Counted from the first letter of the stretch, positions 22,313 to 30,449 are shown. The stretch: DNA of 32,481 nt from Candidatus Parcubacteria bacterium (GCA_009995385.1 JAACPT010000011.1:1-32481); one strand, 5' to 3'. A program made the numbers and translations. Notes: a model not told the origin generated them from the letters alone.

Positions 22313-22852
22313 CTACTTGGCTTTTTGCAGTGGCAAGCCAATGTGTCGAAGCAGAGCTTCGGCTTCGGCTTTAGTCTTGGCAGTGGTCACAATAGTGATT
22401 GACATACCAAACACATCACGAATATCTTCATCAGCAGTTTCTGGAAAAATAGTATGTTCCTTGATACCAATGGTGTAATTTCCCATTTCATCTATTGATG
22501 AAATCTTGAGACCGCGGAAGTCACGTGTCTGTGGAATAGCCATGTGAATAAGCTTATTAAGAAAATCAAGTTTACGTTGTCCACGTAATGTCACTTGATA
22601 CCCAATAATCTCACCTTCACGTAACTTGAAGGATGCAATCGACTGACGAGCAGCGCGAGGGGCGGCTTTCTGACCAGTAATCAGCGCGAGGCGATCCTGA
22701 ATAAGTGCGAGCTTTGCTTTATCATCAACACGACCAGTACCCACTGAGACAACCACTTTTTCAATAGTTGGTGCTTGGTTGACGTTCTTGTATCCAAACT
22801 GACCTTTACAGGCGTCGAATACCGTCTTTAATTGAGTCTGTACAGTTTCCAT
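22313..22852 (-). CDS. rplE: Ribosomal protein L5 (uL5)
   Basis: This 179-residue 5S rRNA-binding protein has the blocks NVNQAPTIEKVVVSVGTG, KLREGEIIGYQVTLRG, PQTRDFRGL and the C-terminal TTAKTKAEAEALLRHIGLP. It starts 12 bases after rplX. It is the last gene of the rpsS-rplE segment because a strong terminator follows. Confidence 0.97.
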   Translation of the reverse strand: METVQTQLKTVFDACKGQFGYKNVNQAPTIEKVVVSVGTGRVDDKAKLALIQDRLALITGQKAAPRAARQSIASFKLREGEIIGYQVTLRGQRKLDFLNKLIHMAIPQTRDFRGLKISSIDEMGNYTIGIKEHTIFPETADEDIRDVFGMSITIVTTAKTKAEAEALLRHIGLPLQKAK

Positions 22853-22864
22853 ACTCTAATTTAA

Positions 22865-23176
22865 TTAAATTTTCTTACCCGTTGCCTTCGAAATGCGTAC
22901 CTTCTTACGCTTTTCTCCTTCTCCTTCAAAAACATATCCCGCGCGAACTACTTTGTCGCCTTCCATCAGTGACACATTGGAAGCATGGATTGGCATACTC
23001 TTTTCGACAATTTGTCCTTGGGAACGAGAACGCTTATTCTTTTGGTGTCGTTTGGCAACATTGATACCTTCAATTACTACTTGGTCGGTTCCACGGAGAG
23101 TGATAAGGATTGTTCCAGTCTTTCCCTTGTCTTTGCCGGCAATCACCTTCACGGTATCTCCTTTTTTGATTTTCAT
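22865..23176 (-). CDS. rplX: Ribosomal protein L24 (uL24)
   Basis: This 103-residue protein contains the KOW motif in its first 30 residues (MKIKKGDTVKVIAGKDKGKTG), then VEGINVAKRHQK and IHASNVSLM. It is one of the first proteins to bind 23S rRNA during 50S assembly. It lies 12 bases after rplN and 12 bases before rplE. Confidence 0.97.
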   Translation of the reverse strand: MKIKKGDTVKVIAGKDKGKTGTILITLRGTDQVVIEGINVAKRHQKNKRSRSQGQIVEKSMPIHASNVSLMEGDKVVRAGYVFEGEGEKRKKVRISKATGKKI

Positions 23177-23188
23177 ACAATTGTTTGA

Positions 23189-23560
23189 TTACACTACCTC
23201 AGGAGCGAGGGAGACAATTTTCTGATAACCAGCTTCACTGAGTTCACGTGGGATTGGTCCAAAGACGCGGTTCGCACGTGGCTCTTTCTTTACCTTATCG
23301 ATAAGCACTACCGCATTATCGTCGAAACTCACGTATGAGCCGTCTTTACGACGAAATGGTTTGCGCTGTCGCACCACCACTCCGTAGACGACATCCTTCT
23401 TCTTCACCGCTTTACGTGGTTCTGCAGTCTGAACAGAAAGTACGACAATTTCTCCGAGTTCAGCATAACGCTTCTTTGATCCGCCGAGTACCTTAAAGAC
23501 TCGACCAACTTTACCACCTGAGTTGTCGGTGATTTTTACGATTGTTTGAGGCTGAATCAT
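23189..23560 (-). CDS. rplN: Ribosomal protein L14 (uL14)
   Basis: This 123-residue protein begins MIQPQTIVKITDNSGGKVGRV and includes VVRQRKPFRRKDGSYVSFDDNAVV and the end RVFGPIPRELSEAGYQKIVSLAPEV. All are strongly conserved. It sits at the subunit interface of the 50S. It follows rpsQ with one base between stop and start. Confidence 0.98.
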   Translation of the reverse strand: MIQPQTIVKITDNSGGKVGRVFKVLGGSKKRYAELGEIVVLSVQTAEPRKAVKKKDVVYGVVVRQRKPFRRKDGSYVSFDDNAVVLIDKVKKEPRANRVFGPIPRELSEAGYQKIVSLAPEVV

Positions 23561-23561
23561 A

Positions 23562-23816
23562 CTACTTTGCGGTTACGAGCTCGAAGCACTTACGCTTAGA
23601 GATCGGACGGGTTTCTTTAATGTCGACCACATCGCCTACTTTGGCGGTGTTTCCTTTATCATGCACCAAGAATTTCTTCGTGCGACGCATGAACTTTTTG
23701 TATTTTGGATGTTGTACGTATCGCTCTACCGCTACCGTACAGGTGTCCATCATTTTTGATGCCACTACTGTACCGCGGAGTACGCGACCGTTACTTGTTT
23801 TTTGTTCGGTACTCAT
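23562..23816 (-). CDS. rpsQ: Ribosomal protein S17 (uS17)
   Basis: This 84-residue OB-fold protein binds 16S rRNA early in 30S assembly. The family pattern LRGTVVASKMMDTCTVAVER, the HPKYKKFMRRTKKFLVHD block and DVVDIKETRPISKRK are clear. Three bases separate it from the rpmC stop. Confidence 0.97.
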   Translation of the reverse strand: MSTEQKTSNGRVLRGTVVASKMMDTCTVAVERYVQHPKYKKFMRRTKKFLVHDKGNTAKVGDVVDIKETRPISKRKCFELVTAK

Positions 23817-23819
23817 ACG

Positions 23820-24020
23820 CTATTTAGTTTCAGGGTTACGGCGGCGAGCAGAAAGCTCAGTAAGGGCACGCGCGATCTCGGTCTTAGCATTTTGAATGAT
23901 GTTAGCCTTACGACTGAATCTGTCTTTAAAACGCTCTTCGCGAACAGTCTTGCGCGCAGACTCAACTACACTAGTGAGTTCAGCTACTGATTTCTTTCGC
24001 AAATCTTGCATATTAATCAT
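23820..24020 (-). CDS. rpmC: Ribosomal protein L29 (uL29)
   Basis: This 66-residue helical-hairpin protein at the peptide exit tunnel has the family start QDLRKKSVAELTSVVESARK. The central part (REERFKDRFSRK) is divergent from the usual LRFQ-rich motif. The start is ambiguous between ATG 24020 (MINMQDL), ATG 24011 (MQDL) and a TTG at 24026; none has a clear Shine-Dalgarno sequence. It is flanked closely by rplP and rpsQ, which supports the call. Confidence 0.93.
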   Translation of the reverse strand: MINMQDLRKKSVAELTSVVESARKTVREERFKDRFSRKANIIQNAKTEIARALTELSARRRNPETK

Positions 24021-24035
24021 AAGCAATAACGAAGA

Positions 24036-24470
24036 TTACACGCGTGTGTCTTCACGACGCACGAATTTACCTTGTAATGGGAGCTTCGCACAAGCCTTAC
24101 GAAAGGCTTCGCGAGCAATGTCTTCAGGAACACCATCAACTTCAAAGAGGATGCGTCCTGGCTTTACTTCAAACACAAAGTGGTCTGGATCTCCTTTACC
24201 TTTACCCATCGGTACTTCTGCTGCCTTTTGGGTAATCGGACGATCAGGGAAAATACGGATCCACGCTTTACCAGTTTTACCCATGGTGCGAGAAATCACC
24301 CGGCGGGCGGCTTCAATCTGGTTTGATTTTACGCGAGAACCGGTAGTTGCCTTGAGACCATACTCACCGTAGGAAACGGTGATACCGCGGGTATCAGGTC
24401 GCTGTCGCCTTTCTTCACTGATGCGATTGGTCTGCCACTTGCGGTGTTTTACTTTCTTTGGGAATAACAT
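24036..24470 (-). CDS. rplP: Ribosomal protein L16 (uL16)
   Basis: This 144-residue protein helps position A-site tRNA in the 50S. It begins MLFPKKVKHRKWQ and shows GEYGLKATTGSRVKSNQIEA, RIFPDRPITQKAAEVPMGKG and a conserved C-terminal FEVDGVPEDIAREAFRKA. It is complete and lies 10 bases after rpsC. Confidence 0.98.
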   Translation of the reverse strand: MLFPKKVKHRKWQTNRISEERRQRPDTRGITVSYGEYGLKATTGSRVKSNQIEAARRVISRTMGKTGKAWIRIFPDRPITQKAAEVPMGKGKGDPDHFVFEVKPGRILFEVDGVPEDIAREAFRKACAKLPLQGKFVRREDTRV

Positions 24471-24480
24471 ACGCTTCTAA

Positions 24481-25188
24481 TTATCGATTACGAGTAGGGC
24501 GAGCTTCAGTTTCTTGTTGACCAGCTTTACGGTCGGTGAACACTTCACCGCGGTAAATCCATACTTTAATACCAATCACACCGTACGGTAGGTTGGCTTC
24601 TACGCGAGCAAAGTCAATGTCAGCGCGAAGTGTCTGGAGTGGAATACGACCTTTTTTGAGTTCTTCAATACGAGCCATATCAGCGCCACCAAGGCGACCT
24701 GAAAGCTTAATACGAACTCCCTCTACGTCTCGATTCGCCATTACTTTTTCAGCTGTCTGCTTCATAACCCGACGGAAAGTGAGACGCTTCTCAAGTCCTT
24801 CAGCTATCATCTGACCAACAATATTTGCTGATGATTCTGGTGAACGGACTTCTTCGATGTCAATCTTGAGTTCTGGCTTATCTGACATCTTCTGCTTGCG
24901 GAGGAAGAGATCAATCTCCTTCTTGAGTTTATTGATTCCTTCACCACTACGACCGATGATGAGACCAGGACGAGCAGTTTTAATAATGATACGGATGTCT
25001 TTTTGGTTACGCTCAATTTCTATAATATCAACTGACATGCCCTTGAGACGCTTTTTGAGCATCTTACGAAGAGCAGCGTCGACGCGGAGAAACTCGCGGA
25101 ACTTCTCTGGACTGGTCGTGAACCAGCGACTTTTCCAATCGCGATTGACGCCAATACGCTGGACATATGGATGTGCTACGTGTGTCAT
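24481..25188 (-). CDS. rpsC: Ribosomal protein S3 (uS3)
   Basis: This 235-residue protein lines the mRNA entry path. ATG 25188 gives MTHVAHPYVQRIGVNRDWKS, a variant of the usual MGQKVHPxGxRLG start. The KH domain motif GLIIGRSGEGINKLKKEI and the C-terminal GRLGGADMARIEELKKGRIPL confirm the family. It starts 4 bases after rplV. An upstream in-frame extension inside rplV is not used. Confidence 0.97.
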   Translation of the reverse strand: MTHVAHPYVQRIGVNRDWKSRWFTTSPEKFREFLRVDAALRKMLKKRLKGMSVDIIEIERNQKDIRIIIKTARPGLIIGRSGEGINKLKKEIDLFLRKQKMSDKPELKIDIEEVRSPESSANIVGQMIAEGLEKRLTFRRVMKQTAEKVMANRDVEGVRIKLSGRLGGADMARIEELKKGRIPLQTLRADIDFARVEANLPYGVIGIKVWIYRGEVFTDRKAGQQETEARPTRNR

Positions 25189-25192
25189 ATCC

Positions 25193-25519
25193 TTATTTCT
25201 TCTCGCCGAGCTCGACTGAGAGATGGCTGTTACGCTTATTAATTCGTGAGGCAGAACCACGAGCTCGTGGCATGAATCGTTTGAGAGTTGGCGCTTTGTT
25301 TACCTGTACACTCTTGATGATGAGCTTATCAAGGTCAGCACCTTGCTGTTTGGCATTTGCGATGGCTGATTCAATCAACTTCGCAAATGGTTGCGCAGCG
25401 CGCTTGTCAACAAAACGAAGGGTAGTAAGGGCATCTGCGGCACTTTTTCCGCGCACCAGATCTGCAATCAAGCGGACCTTACGTGGTGACTGACGATAGT
25501 TTTTTAGAATTGCTTTCAT
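25193..25519 (-). CDS. rplV: Ribosomal protein L22 (uL22)
   Basis: This 108-residue protein has a loop that reaches into the peptide exit tunnel. The family blocks YRQSPRKVRLIADLVRGK and the C-terminal loop with LKRFMPRARGSASRINKRNSH are present. It starts 10 bases after rpsS. Confidence 0.97.
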   Translation of the reverse strand: MKAILKNYRQSPRKVRLIADLVRGKSAADALTTLRFVDKRAAQPFAKLIESAIANAKQQGADLDKLIIKSVQVNKAPTLKRFMPRARGSASRINKRNSHLSVELGEKK

Positions 25520-25529
25520 ACGTCAATAC

Positions 25530-25859
25530 TTATTTAGTTGCCTTTACAGCTTTCGCAGCGGAGATTTCAGCTTCCTTGCGCTTTTGTTCAAGTTCTTTCT
25601 GCATCTTACCTCCGTGTCGGTGGAACTTCTTCGTTGGTGAGAACTCACCGAACTTGTGTCCTACCATTTCTTCTGCGACTAAGACTTCAATGTGTGTCTT
25701 TCCGTTGTGAACGCCGAACGTAAACCCAACCATTTCTGGTGAGATTACTGAGCCGCGCGCCCAGGTCTTGATGACACCACCCTCTCCGGGTTTTTTTCCG
25801 GCGATCTTTTTGAGGAGCTTTTCGTCTACGTATGGTCCTTTATAGAGTGATCGTGACAT
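25530..25859 (-). CDS. rpsS: Ribosomal protein S19 with C-terminal extension (uS19)
   Basis: The start [19 protein letters not shown] and the body ([24 protein letters not shown], then [18 protein letters not shown]) are standard for this protein of the 30S head. About 20 extra charged helical residues follow ([19 protein letters not shown]). ATG 25859 is the family start. The gene should directly follow rplB but is separated from it by about 3.7 kb, and it now heads its own unit with a long leader. Confidence 0.97.
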   Translation of the reverse strand: MSRSLYKGPYVDEKLLKKIAGKKPGEGGVIKTWARGSVISPEMVGFTFGVHNGKTHIEVLVAEEMVGHKFGEFSPTKKFHRHGGKMQKELEQKRKEAEISAAKAVKATK

Positions 25860-25871
25860 TAAATGATGAAT

Positions 25872-25965
25872 GGAGTGCAGCAACTATTCAGAATTTAGTT
25901 CTGAATTTTCGGTTTTTTTGCCGAAAATTCTTGGGACGTAGGGTCTGGCCAGCTGCCACAACTCC
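25872..25965 (-). other. Multi-branched leader structure just before rpsS
   Basis: A closing helix can form between 25872-25881 and 25952-25965 (10 pairs with a 4-base bulge, CACA 25957-25960). Inside it, GAATTTTCGG (25903-25912) pairs with CCGAAAATTC (25921-25930). TTCAGAA (25887-25893) pairs with TTCTGAA (25899-25905), and the two inner hairpins share 25903-25905, so they partly exclude each other. The structure lies 12 bases before the rpsS start. An autoregulatory ribosomal-protein site is inferred. Confidence 0.55.
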
Positions 25966-26028
25966 AGTTAGTTTATAATTGGTAGTTTTGCGACTACTAT
26001 AAATCCGCACATATGGTGCGGTTATTGA

Positions 26029-26110
26029 GAGTCTCTAGTAAAAACAGGTAACGGCCGGTCTTAAAAGAGACTCCCAACCACTTTGATTGTTCTTCATACC
26101 TCCTGTTACC
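26029..26110 (-). promoter_or_regulatory. Attenuator-like segment with a 20-codon leader frame
   Basis: In the rpsS leader a small frame runs from ATG 26097 to TAG 26035 (MKNNQSGWESLLRPAVTCFY). AGGAGG at 26104-26099 lies only 1 base before the ATG, closer than normal. GGTAAC (26047-26052) can pair with GTTACC (26105-26110), enclosing the site. GAGTCTCT (26029-26036) can pair with AGAGACTC (26066-26073), and the two pairings interleave. The rest of the 25966-26273 gap holds no gene; it contains one more hairpin, CCGCAC (26005-26010) with GTGCGG (26016-26021). Confidence 0.4.
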
Positions 26111-26141
26111 AGACAGAAGGACTTGAGGTTGGAACTCGATG

Positions 26142-26170
26142 AGAATACCGAAAATAACTGGAAAAGTCAA
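26142..26170 (-). promoter_or_regulatory. Promoter of the rpsS-rplE segment
   Basis: On minus, TTGACT (26170-26165) and TATTCT (26147-26142) are spaced 17 bases apart. The start would be near 26135, giving an rpsS leader of about 275 bases. Confidence 0.65.
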
Positions 26171-26273
26171 CAAAACTGGTCAACCGTGGCAATAGGACAT
26201 TTCCTTTACTTTTTGATACTAGCAAATTCCACGAAACACACATCGAACTAGCTTTTGTGCTACCCTACTCCAT

Positions 26274-26591
26274 ATGGCAAAACCTCGTGGTCGAGAACAT
26301 TCCACCCTCACTGAAACGGCTACTTTAGTAGTGGGTGAACTCACCAAAATACCTGGCATTAAGATGATTGCGCCAGGAGAAATACGTACTAATAGCCGTG
26401 GTGCCAGCGGGCGATTCGTAACCTGTGTATACACCACCGCTGGATTCGAGCTCATCATCAGTGGACAAAGTACTCAGAAAGTAGCCGTACATACCTCTAG
26501 TGAGGCGAAAGTAATCTTTACCATACTCAAAGCCAGTAAAAAACTCCGCGAGTACGAATTTAAAGAGAGAGAACGACGACCTGAAATATAA
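26274..26591 (+). CDS. Small protein, possibly DUF2103 (predicted metal-binding)
   Basis: This 105-residue protein has a pattern I associate with DUF2103: a basic start, GIKMIAPGEIRTN in the middle, CVYTTAGFELIISG, and QKVAVHTSS near the end. The family's activity is unknown. TACCCT (26261-26266) ends 7 bases before ATG 26274, another leaderless layout. The gene is divergent from the rpsS unit and convergent with the secreted-protein genes, and it lies in the block that interrupts the ribosomal operon. Confidence 0.55.
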   Translation: MAKPRGREHSTLTETATLVVGELTKIPGIKMIAPGEIRTNSRGASGRFVTCVYTTAGFELIISGQSTQKVAVHTSSEAKVIFTILKASKKLREYEFKERERRPEI

Positions 26592-26623
26592 AAAAGCAGG
26601 GCGCAAAAGCGCCCTGCTTTTTT
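26590..26623. terminator. Bidirectional terminator
   Basis: A 15-bp stem (26590-26604 with 26609-26623) with an AAAA loop and A/T-runs at both ends. It serves the DUF2103-like gene and the convergent secreted-protein gene. Confidence 0.92.
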
Positions 26624-26631
26624 AAGTATTC

Positions 26632-28776
26632 TTACAATTCTTGAATTGAAGGAATCACTTCAATCCTGGTTTCTGTTGAAGTACTCACTCCACTTAATGG
26701 ATTATTGCAGGTCAACCGAACGATTTGTGCGGCGGTAAGTGCTTCCGTTGTCGTACTATAAAGCTGTTCATCTATGCTTCCGACATGAACAAATGCACTC
26801 GGTGCGGTCTTCGCACCATAGAGAATACAATCCATGTTAGATTCAGTAATAATTCCTATCTGTAGTGTGGTACTTGCACCAGACCGGATAATTTTCGAAT
26901 CAGGGCGGAGCCAAACGGTCGGAGCCGGTCCTCCTGTTGGAGGGTCTATTGGGACTAAGATACATTGATTTGTACCCAAGTCCCAAGTGTGTTCACTAGA
27001 ACAAATAGCTGAAATGATTATTATTTGGCTCTGTATAATGTTATTTCCATCGCGTGCTTGAATCGCGTTGTTGCCATGCGCAAGAGTACATAATTCATTA
27101 GTTCCCCCTGGATTACTTGAACACCGCACTCCGGTAGTTTCATTATATACATTGGGATCTGCAGCATCATTGATATTCCATGTAATCTCCCCCTCGCACG
27201 TCGATTCTCCGACTGAGATGTCGCAGTCAGAACCACTAAGTGTAGCGGTAGGTGGTACGGTAACTGTAAATGGTGCTGACCAACCAGACCAATTCGCAAT
27301 TGTACTGTCACTAGCATCCTCTATTATCTCATTGTTAACGTCAGCAAAATATCCGACTCGGTAATTGCTACCAGCCACCGCACCTACTGGTACCGTCCAG
27401 TCAATAGAGATGGTTTGACTAGACCCTATTCCCGTATTCGTTTCAACTCTAGAAACTGGAAGTGAGTACTCTGCTGGATCACTACCGTCTACATCGACAT
27501 AAATAAAACCAATATCATATGGACCAGCGACAGCGGTACCGGTGTTACTGATCGTACCTTCGATAGTAATTTGCTGACCAACCACGACAGAACCTGGAGT
27601 AACAGTTGGGAGACCGGCATTCAAATCTGGAGACGTTGGTAGAGTAACAGAAAACAATACTTCAGGGCTTGTGCTGATATTGCCAGCGTAATCTTTTGCT
27701 ACAGCATAGTACGAGTGGTTCTCTAGTGGATCAAACGGGCCAGCACTTTTAAAACACGTAGCATTTTCAACTAACGCATATGAACATGTTCCGATTGATA
27801 CCCCATCAACAAATATCTCGATACTAGTGACACCGGTCAGGACATCTCCTGCATCGACCCTAAAGGTAACAGTTTCATCTTCTAATGGCGCGATTGGTAA
27901 ATGACTCAAAGAAGTATACGTCGGAGCAGTAGTATCGAGTACAAACGGTTCCCAAACATTAAGAAAACCGCTTTTTGAGACGTTCAGGCTTTGGACTCCT
28001 TCCCCAATCAAATGATTAATATTGAGATGAATATAGAGTGACCAACCGTACCAGCCATCAGCGAGTACCTCTGGCGGAATTGCTTTGATTCCGACACCAC
28101 CACTCTGATTGACAGGTTTGCTTAGAACATTACTAGTATAATCAGGAATAGTTGGATCAAAACCATACAAGAAAAAATTTACGCCAGTAAGAGTACTTGC
28201 TCCATAGAGATCATGGATATAGTTCACTGCGTAACGGTATTCTGGACTAGAACTAGCGACCATCACTGATAACGGTGAGGGTGATATTTGTTGGTATTCA
28301 TATGGTTCACCTACCGGTGTCAACCACACCGTACCTGTCATCGCTCTTTGACGGGGTAGTACTTCAGGATTTGAATATACGAAGGAGGAGAAAAAATCAC
28401 GATAATTACTACCACCGTCTACATCGTATGCCACAGAGTGGATGACTGGATCAAAACACACTGGACCAATTCTATAATCGTTACTACTGCCTATCGCAAA
28501 ACTTATCCATTCGTTAGAAGTAGCATTGCGTACCGCAATAACCGCTGAATCAGCGGTTGTCGTCGCCTTTGTATTTCGGTCACGTAACTCTAGTGTCAGT
28601 GCTACTTCATTCACACCACAAGTGGTGGTGTCAGTACCATCAATCGAGGTAATAACATCAGTCCAGCCGTAACGGCCATACGGACCAGCCGCTACAGCGG
28701 TCAAAGTTGAGAAAGTAAAAAAAACTATTACTACCGACAAAAGAAAACGTGTACTATTGAGTGTAATTTTTTTCAT
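26632..28776 (-). CDS. Large secreted Ig-like/CARDB-domain protein
   Basis: The protein has 714 residues. The N terminus is a signal peptide (KKITLNSTRF, hydrophobic core, cleavage near AVAAG, about 30). An Ig-like or cadherin-like domain spans about 285-380 (DTTAPTYTSLSHLPIAPLED to NSTSPEVLF-like end) and a CARDB-type domain about 382-508 (PTVTPGSVVVGQQITIEGTI, then SQTISIDWTVPVGAVAGSNY). Cysteine-containing repeats and a further beta domain follow. There is no LPXTG motif and no final membrane helix, so its attachment is unknown. It follows the membrane-anchored gene after 8 bases. A surface adhesin or structural role is plausible but not shown. Confidence 0.8.
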   Translation of the reverse strand: MKKITLNSTRFLLSVVIVFFTFSTLTAVAAGPYGRYGWTDVITSIDGTDTTTCGVNEVALTLELRDRNTKATTTADSAVIAVRNATSNEWISFAIGSSNDYRIGPVCFDPVIHSVAYDVDGGSNYRDFFSSFVYSNPEVLPRQRAMTGTVWLTPVGEPYEYQQISPSPLSVMVASSSPEYRYAVNYIHDLYGASTLTGVNFFLYGFDPTIPDYTSNVLSKPVNQSGGVGIKAIPPEVLADGWYGWSLYIHLNINHLIGEGVQSLNVSKSGFLNVWEPFVLDTTAPTYTSLSHLPIAPLEDETVTFRVDAGDVLTGVTSIEIFVDGVSIGTCSYALVENATCFKSAGPFDPLENHSYYAVAKDYAGNISTSPEVLFSVTLPTSPDLNAGLPTVTPGSVVVGQQITIEGTISNTGTAVAGPYDIGFIYVDVDGSDPAEYSLPVSRVETNTGIGSSQTISIDWTVPVGAVAGSNYRVGYFADVNNEIIEDASDSTIANWSGWSAPFTVTVPPTATLSGSDCDISVGESTCEGEITWNINDAADPNVYNETTGVRCSSNPGGTNELCTLAHGNNAIQARDGNNIIQSQIIIISAICSSEHTWDLGTNQCILVPIDPPTGGPAPTVWLRPDSKIIRSGASTTLQIGIITESNMDCILYGAKTAPSAFVHVGSIDEQLYSTTTEALTAAQIVRLTCNNPLSGVSTSTETRIEVIPSIQEL

Positions 28777-28784
28777 AAAAATAG

Positions 28785-29297
28785 CTATTCTACAGTACTA
28801 AATTCAGACATTTTTAACATACGATCAAGTCTCTCTTCTGTTGATTCATTTCTATCAACAGCACCAAACGTCCTCGTACTCACTTCTGGAACTGCATTTT
28901 CTTGAATCAACAAATCATATGCTTCAGTATTTGGTAAAACTTCAGTAGTCACGGTTATGGTCGACATCGGCTCGATATCGCTAATGTTTACCTCTTTTCC
29001 ATCAATCACTACAGCAGACAATCCACCGAGCCCGACAGAAACAGTTCCTTCTCCCGGTACTGCCACGCGTAGAAACGCTCCATCTGGATCAACCATCATA
29101 ATGGTGCCAGATATAGTCTTAATATCTACCACTGGAGCTATTTCTACTTCAGTTGCAACTACCGGCGGTACGCCTTCCTTCTCTCTTTGCATAAATGATA
29201 GGGCAAGTATTACTACGACCAAGAAGACTAGTAAAAATGAAACAATAATTAATCCATTACGAAAAAAAATATGTGATATCGGCATTGGTGACAGCAT
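28785..29297 (-). CDS. Hypothetical membrane-anchored extracytoplasmic protein
   Basis: This 170-residue protein has one N-terminal membrane helix (about 16-36, IIVSFLLVFLVVVILALSF) and an outer domain of about 130 residues. The outer domain is beta-rich at first (TISGTIMMVDPDGAFLRVAV) and charged at the end (NESTEERLDRMLKMSEF). I do not recognise a family. ATG 29297 or ATG 29285 may be the start. It is the first gene of a two-gene unit with the large secreted protein, so it may help export or anchor it. Confidence 0.7.
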   Translation of the reverse strand: MLSPMPISHIFFRNGLIIVSFLLVFLVVVILALSFMQREKEGVPPVVATEVEIAPVVDIKTISGTIMMVDPDGAFLRVAVPGEGTVSVGLGGLSAVVIDGKEVNISDIEPMSTITVTTEVLPNTEAYDLLIQENAVPEVSTRTFGAVDRNESTEERLDRMLKMSEFSTVE

Positions 29298-29507
29298 GAT
29301 AAATAAATTGCTATATGATAAACCGTTTTGTTAATTATAGCGCATCAATATGCAAATTAGTTATATGATGGGGTATACCCGTGGCATTATTTTGTTGCTC
29401 TCATCGTCACAAATCACTGAATATATTTGTTCGCTGCGCTCCAAGCACTACTGAGTATTCATGACCCCATATCGGGAAGAGATACGCATCGTGCGCAAGC
29501 ACAGTAC
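29298..29507 (-). promoter_or_regulatory. Upstream region of the secreted-protein operon
   Basis: A perfect TATAAT on minus (29339-29334) lies 36 bases before ATG 29297, with no good -35 hexamer. A 10-bp palindrome GGGTATACCC occurs at 29371-29380. Nothing else recognisable is present up to the rplB terminator. Confidence 0.45.
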
Positions 29508-29550
29508 TAAAACAAAAAACCTACGCGTGACGCGTAGGTTTTTTGTTTTA
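29508..29550 (-). terminator. 20-bp-stem terminator after rplB
   Basis: Bases 29508-29527 pair with 29531-29550 across TGA. The T-rich minus-strand side follows the GC core. It overlaps the rplB stop codon and ends the rplC-rplD-rplW-rplB unit. Confidence 0.92.
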
Positions 29551-30408
29551 CTTCTTTCCGCCCATCAGCCGACCTGGCTTGCGACGAGAAACGATCATCT
29601 TGTTCGAATACTTCTTTGGTGAACGAGTCTTCTGTCCCTTTCCAGTTGGGCGACCTTGCTTGGTACGAGAGCGACGATGTCCTCGTGGTGCCTTTCCTTC
29701 ACCTCCTCCATGTGGATGGTCAACAGCGTTTCGTGCGCTACCACGGTTCTTCGGACGAAGTCCCATGTGTCGAGCACGTCCAGCTTTTCCGATAGTGACG
29801 AGACGGTACTCTTCGTTAGATACCGATCCGATAGACGCCCAAGCAGTCTTGTGCACTTTTCGAATTTCTGACGATGGCATCTTAAGTGTCGTATGCGTGG
29901 CGTCTTGAGCTACCACTTCAGCAGCATTACCAGCTGACCGGGCTAGTCGAGCTCCAGCTCCTGGGTTGATTTCTACGTTGTACACGAAGGTACCAACGGG
30001 GATTGCCTGGAGTGGAAGTCGATTACCGATTTTTGGCTTGGCTGTTTCTGAGACAATTATCTCATCGCCTGCAGCAAGCTGTTGCGGTGCAAGAATGTAC
30101 CGACGTTCTCCATCAGCGTAACAAACAAGTGCTACGAATCCTGAACGAAACGGGTCATATTCAATCGTTTCAACGATTGCCGGTACATCTTTCTTATTGT
30201 ACTTAAAGTCGATTTCGCGGTAGGTTCGTTTATTACCACCACCACGATAGTGATTGGTGATACGTCCAGCACTATTGCGACCGCCAGTACTCTTCATCCC
30301 CTTTGTGAGGGACTTATGAGGATTGCTCTTTGTAGTAGTGAGCTTCTTTTTATACTCAATGACTGAACTATCACGACGTCCAGCTGAGGTTGGTTTATAT
30401 GATTTCAT
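29548..30408 (-). CDS. rplB: Ribosomal protein L2 (uL2)
   Basis: This 286-residue protein is needed for subunit joining and peptidyl transfer. Conserved parts include KSLTKGMKSTGGRNSAGRIT, the ANAxP-like TIGKAGRARHMG segment and the invariant DHPHGGGEGKAPRGH with the essential histidine region. It ends RRKPGRLMGGKK. Unusually, a terminator rather than rpsS follows it. Confidence 0.98.
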   Translation of the reverse strand: MKSYKPTSAGRRDSSVIEYKKKLTTTKSNPHKSLTKGMKSTGGRNSAGRITNHYRGGGNKRTYREIDFKYNKKDVPAIVETIEYDPFRSGFVALVCYADGERRYILAPQQLAAGDEIIVSETAKPKIGNRLPLQAIPVGTFVYNVEINPGAGARLARSAGNAAEVVAQDATHTTLKMPSSEIRKVHKTAWASIGSVSNEEYRLVTIGKAGRARHMGLRPKNRGSARNAVDHPHGGGEGKAPRGHRRSRTKQGRPTGKGQKTRSPKKYSNKMIVSRRKPGRLMGGKK

Positions 30409-30449
30409 GGGTTAGAAACTAGTGGCTTTCGCCTTATCTTCCTAACGGA

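Noticed and set aside
22146-26007. Shared 10-mer TATAAATCCG in the rpsZ leader (22146-22155) and rpsS leader (25998-26007)
   Set aside because: The flanks do not align and a shared 10-mer can occur by chance in a window this size.
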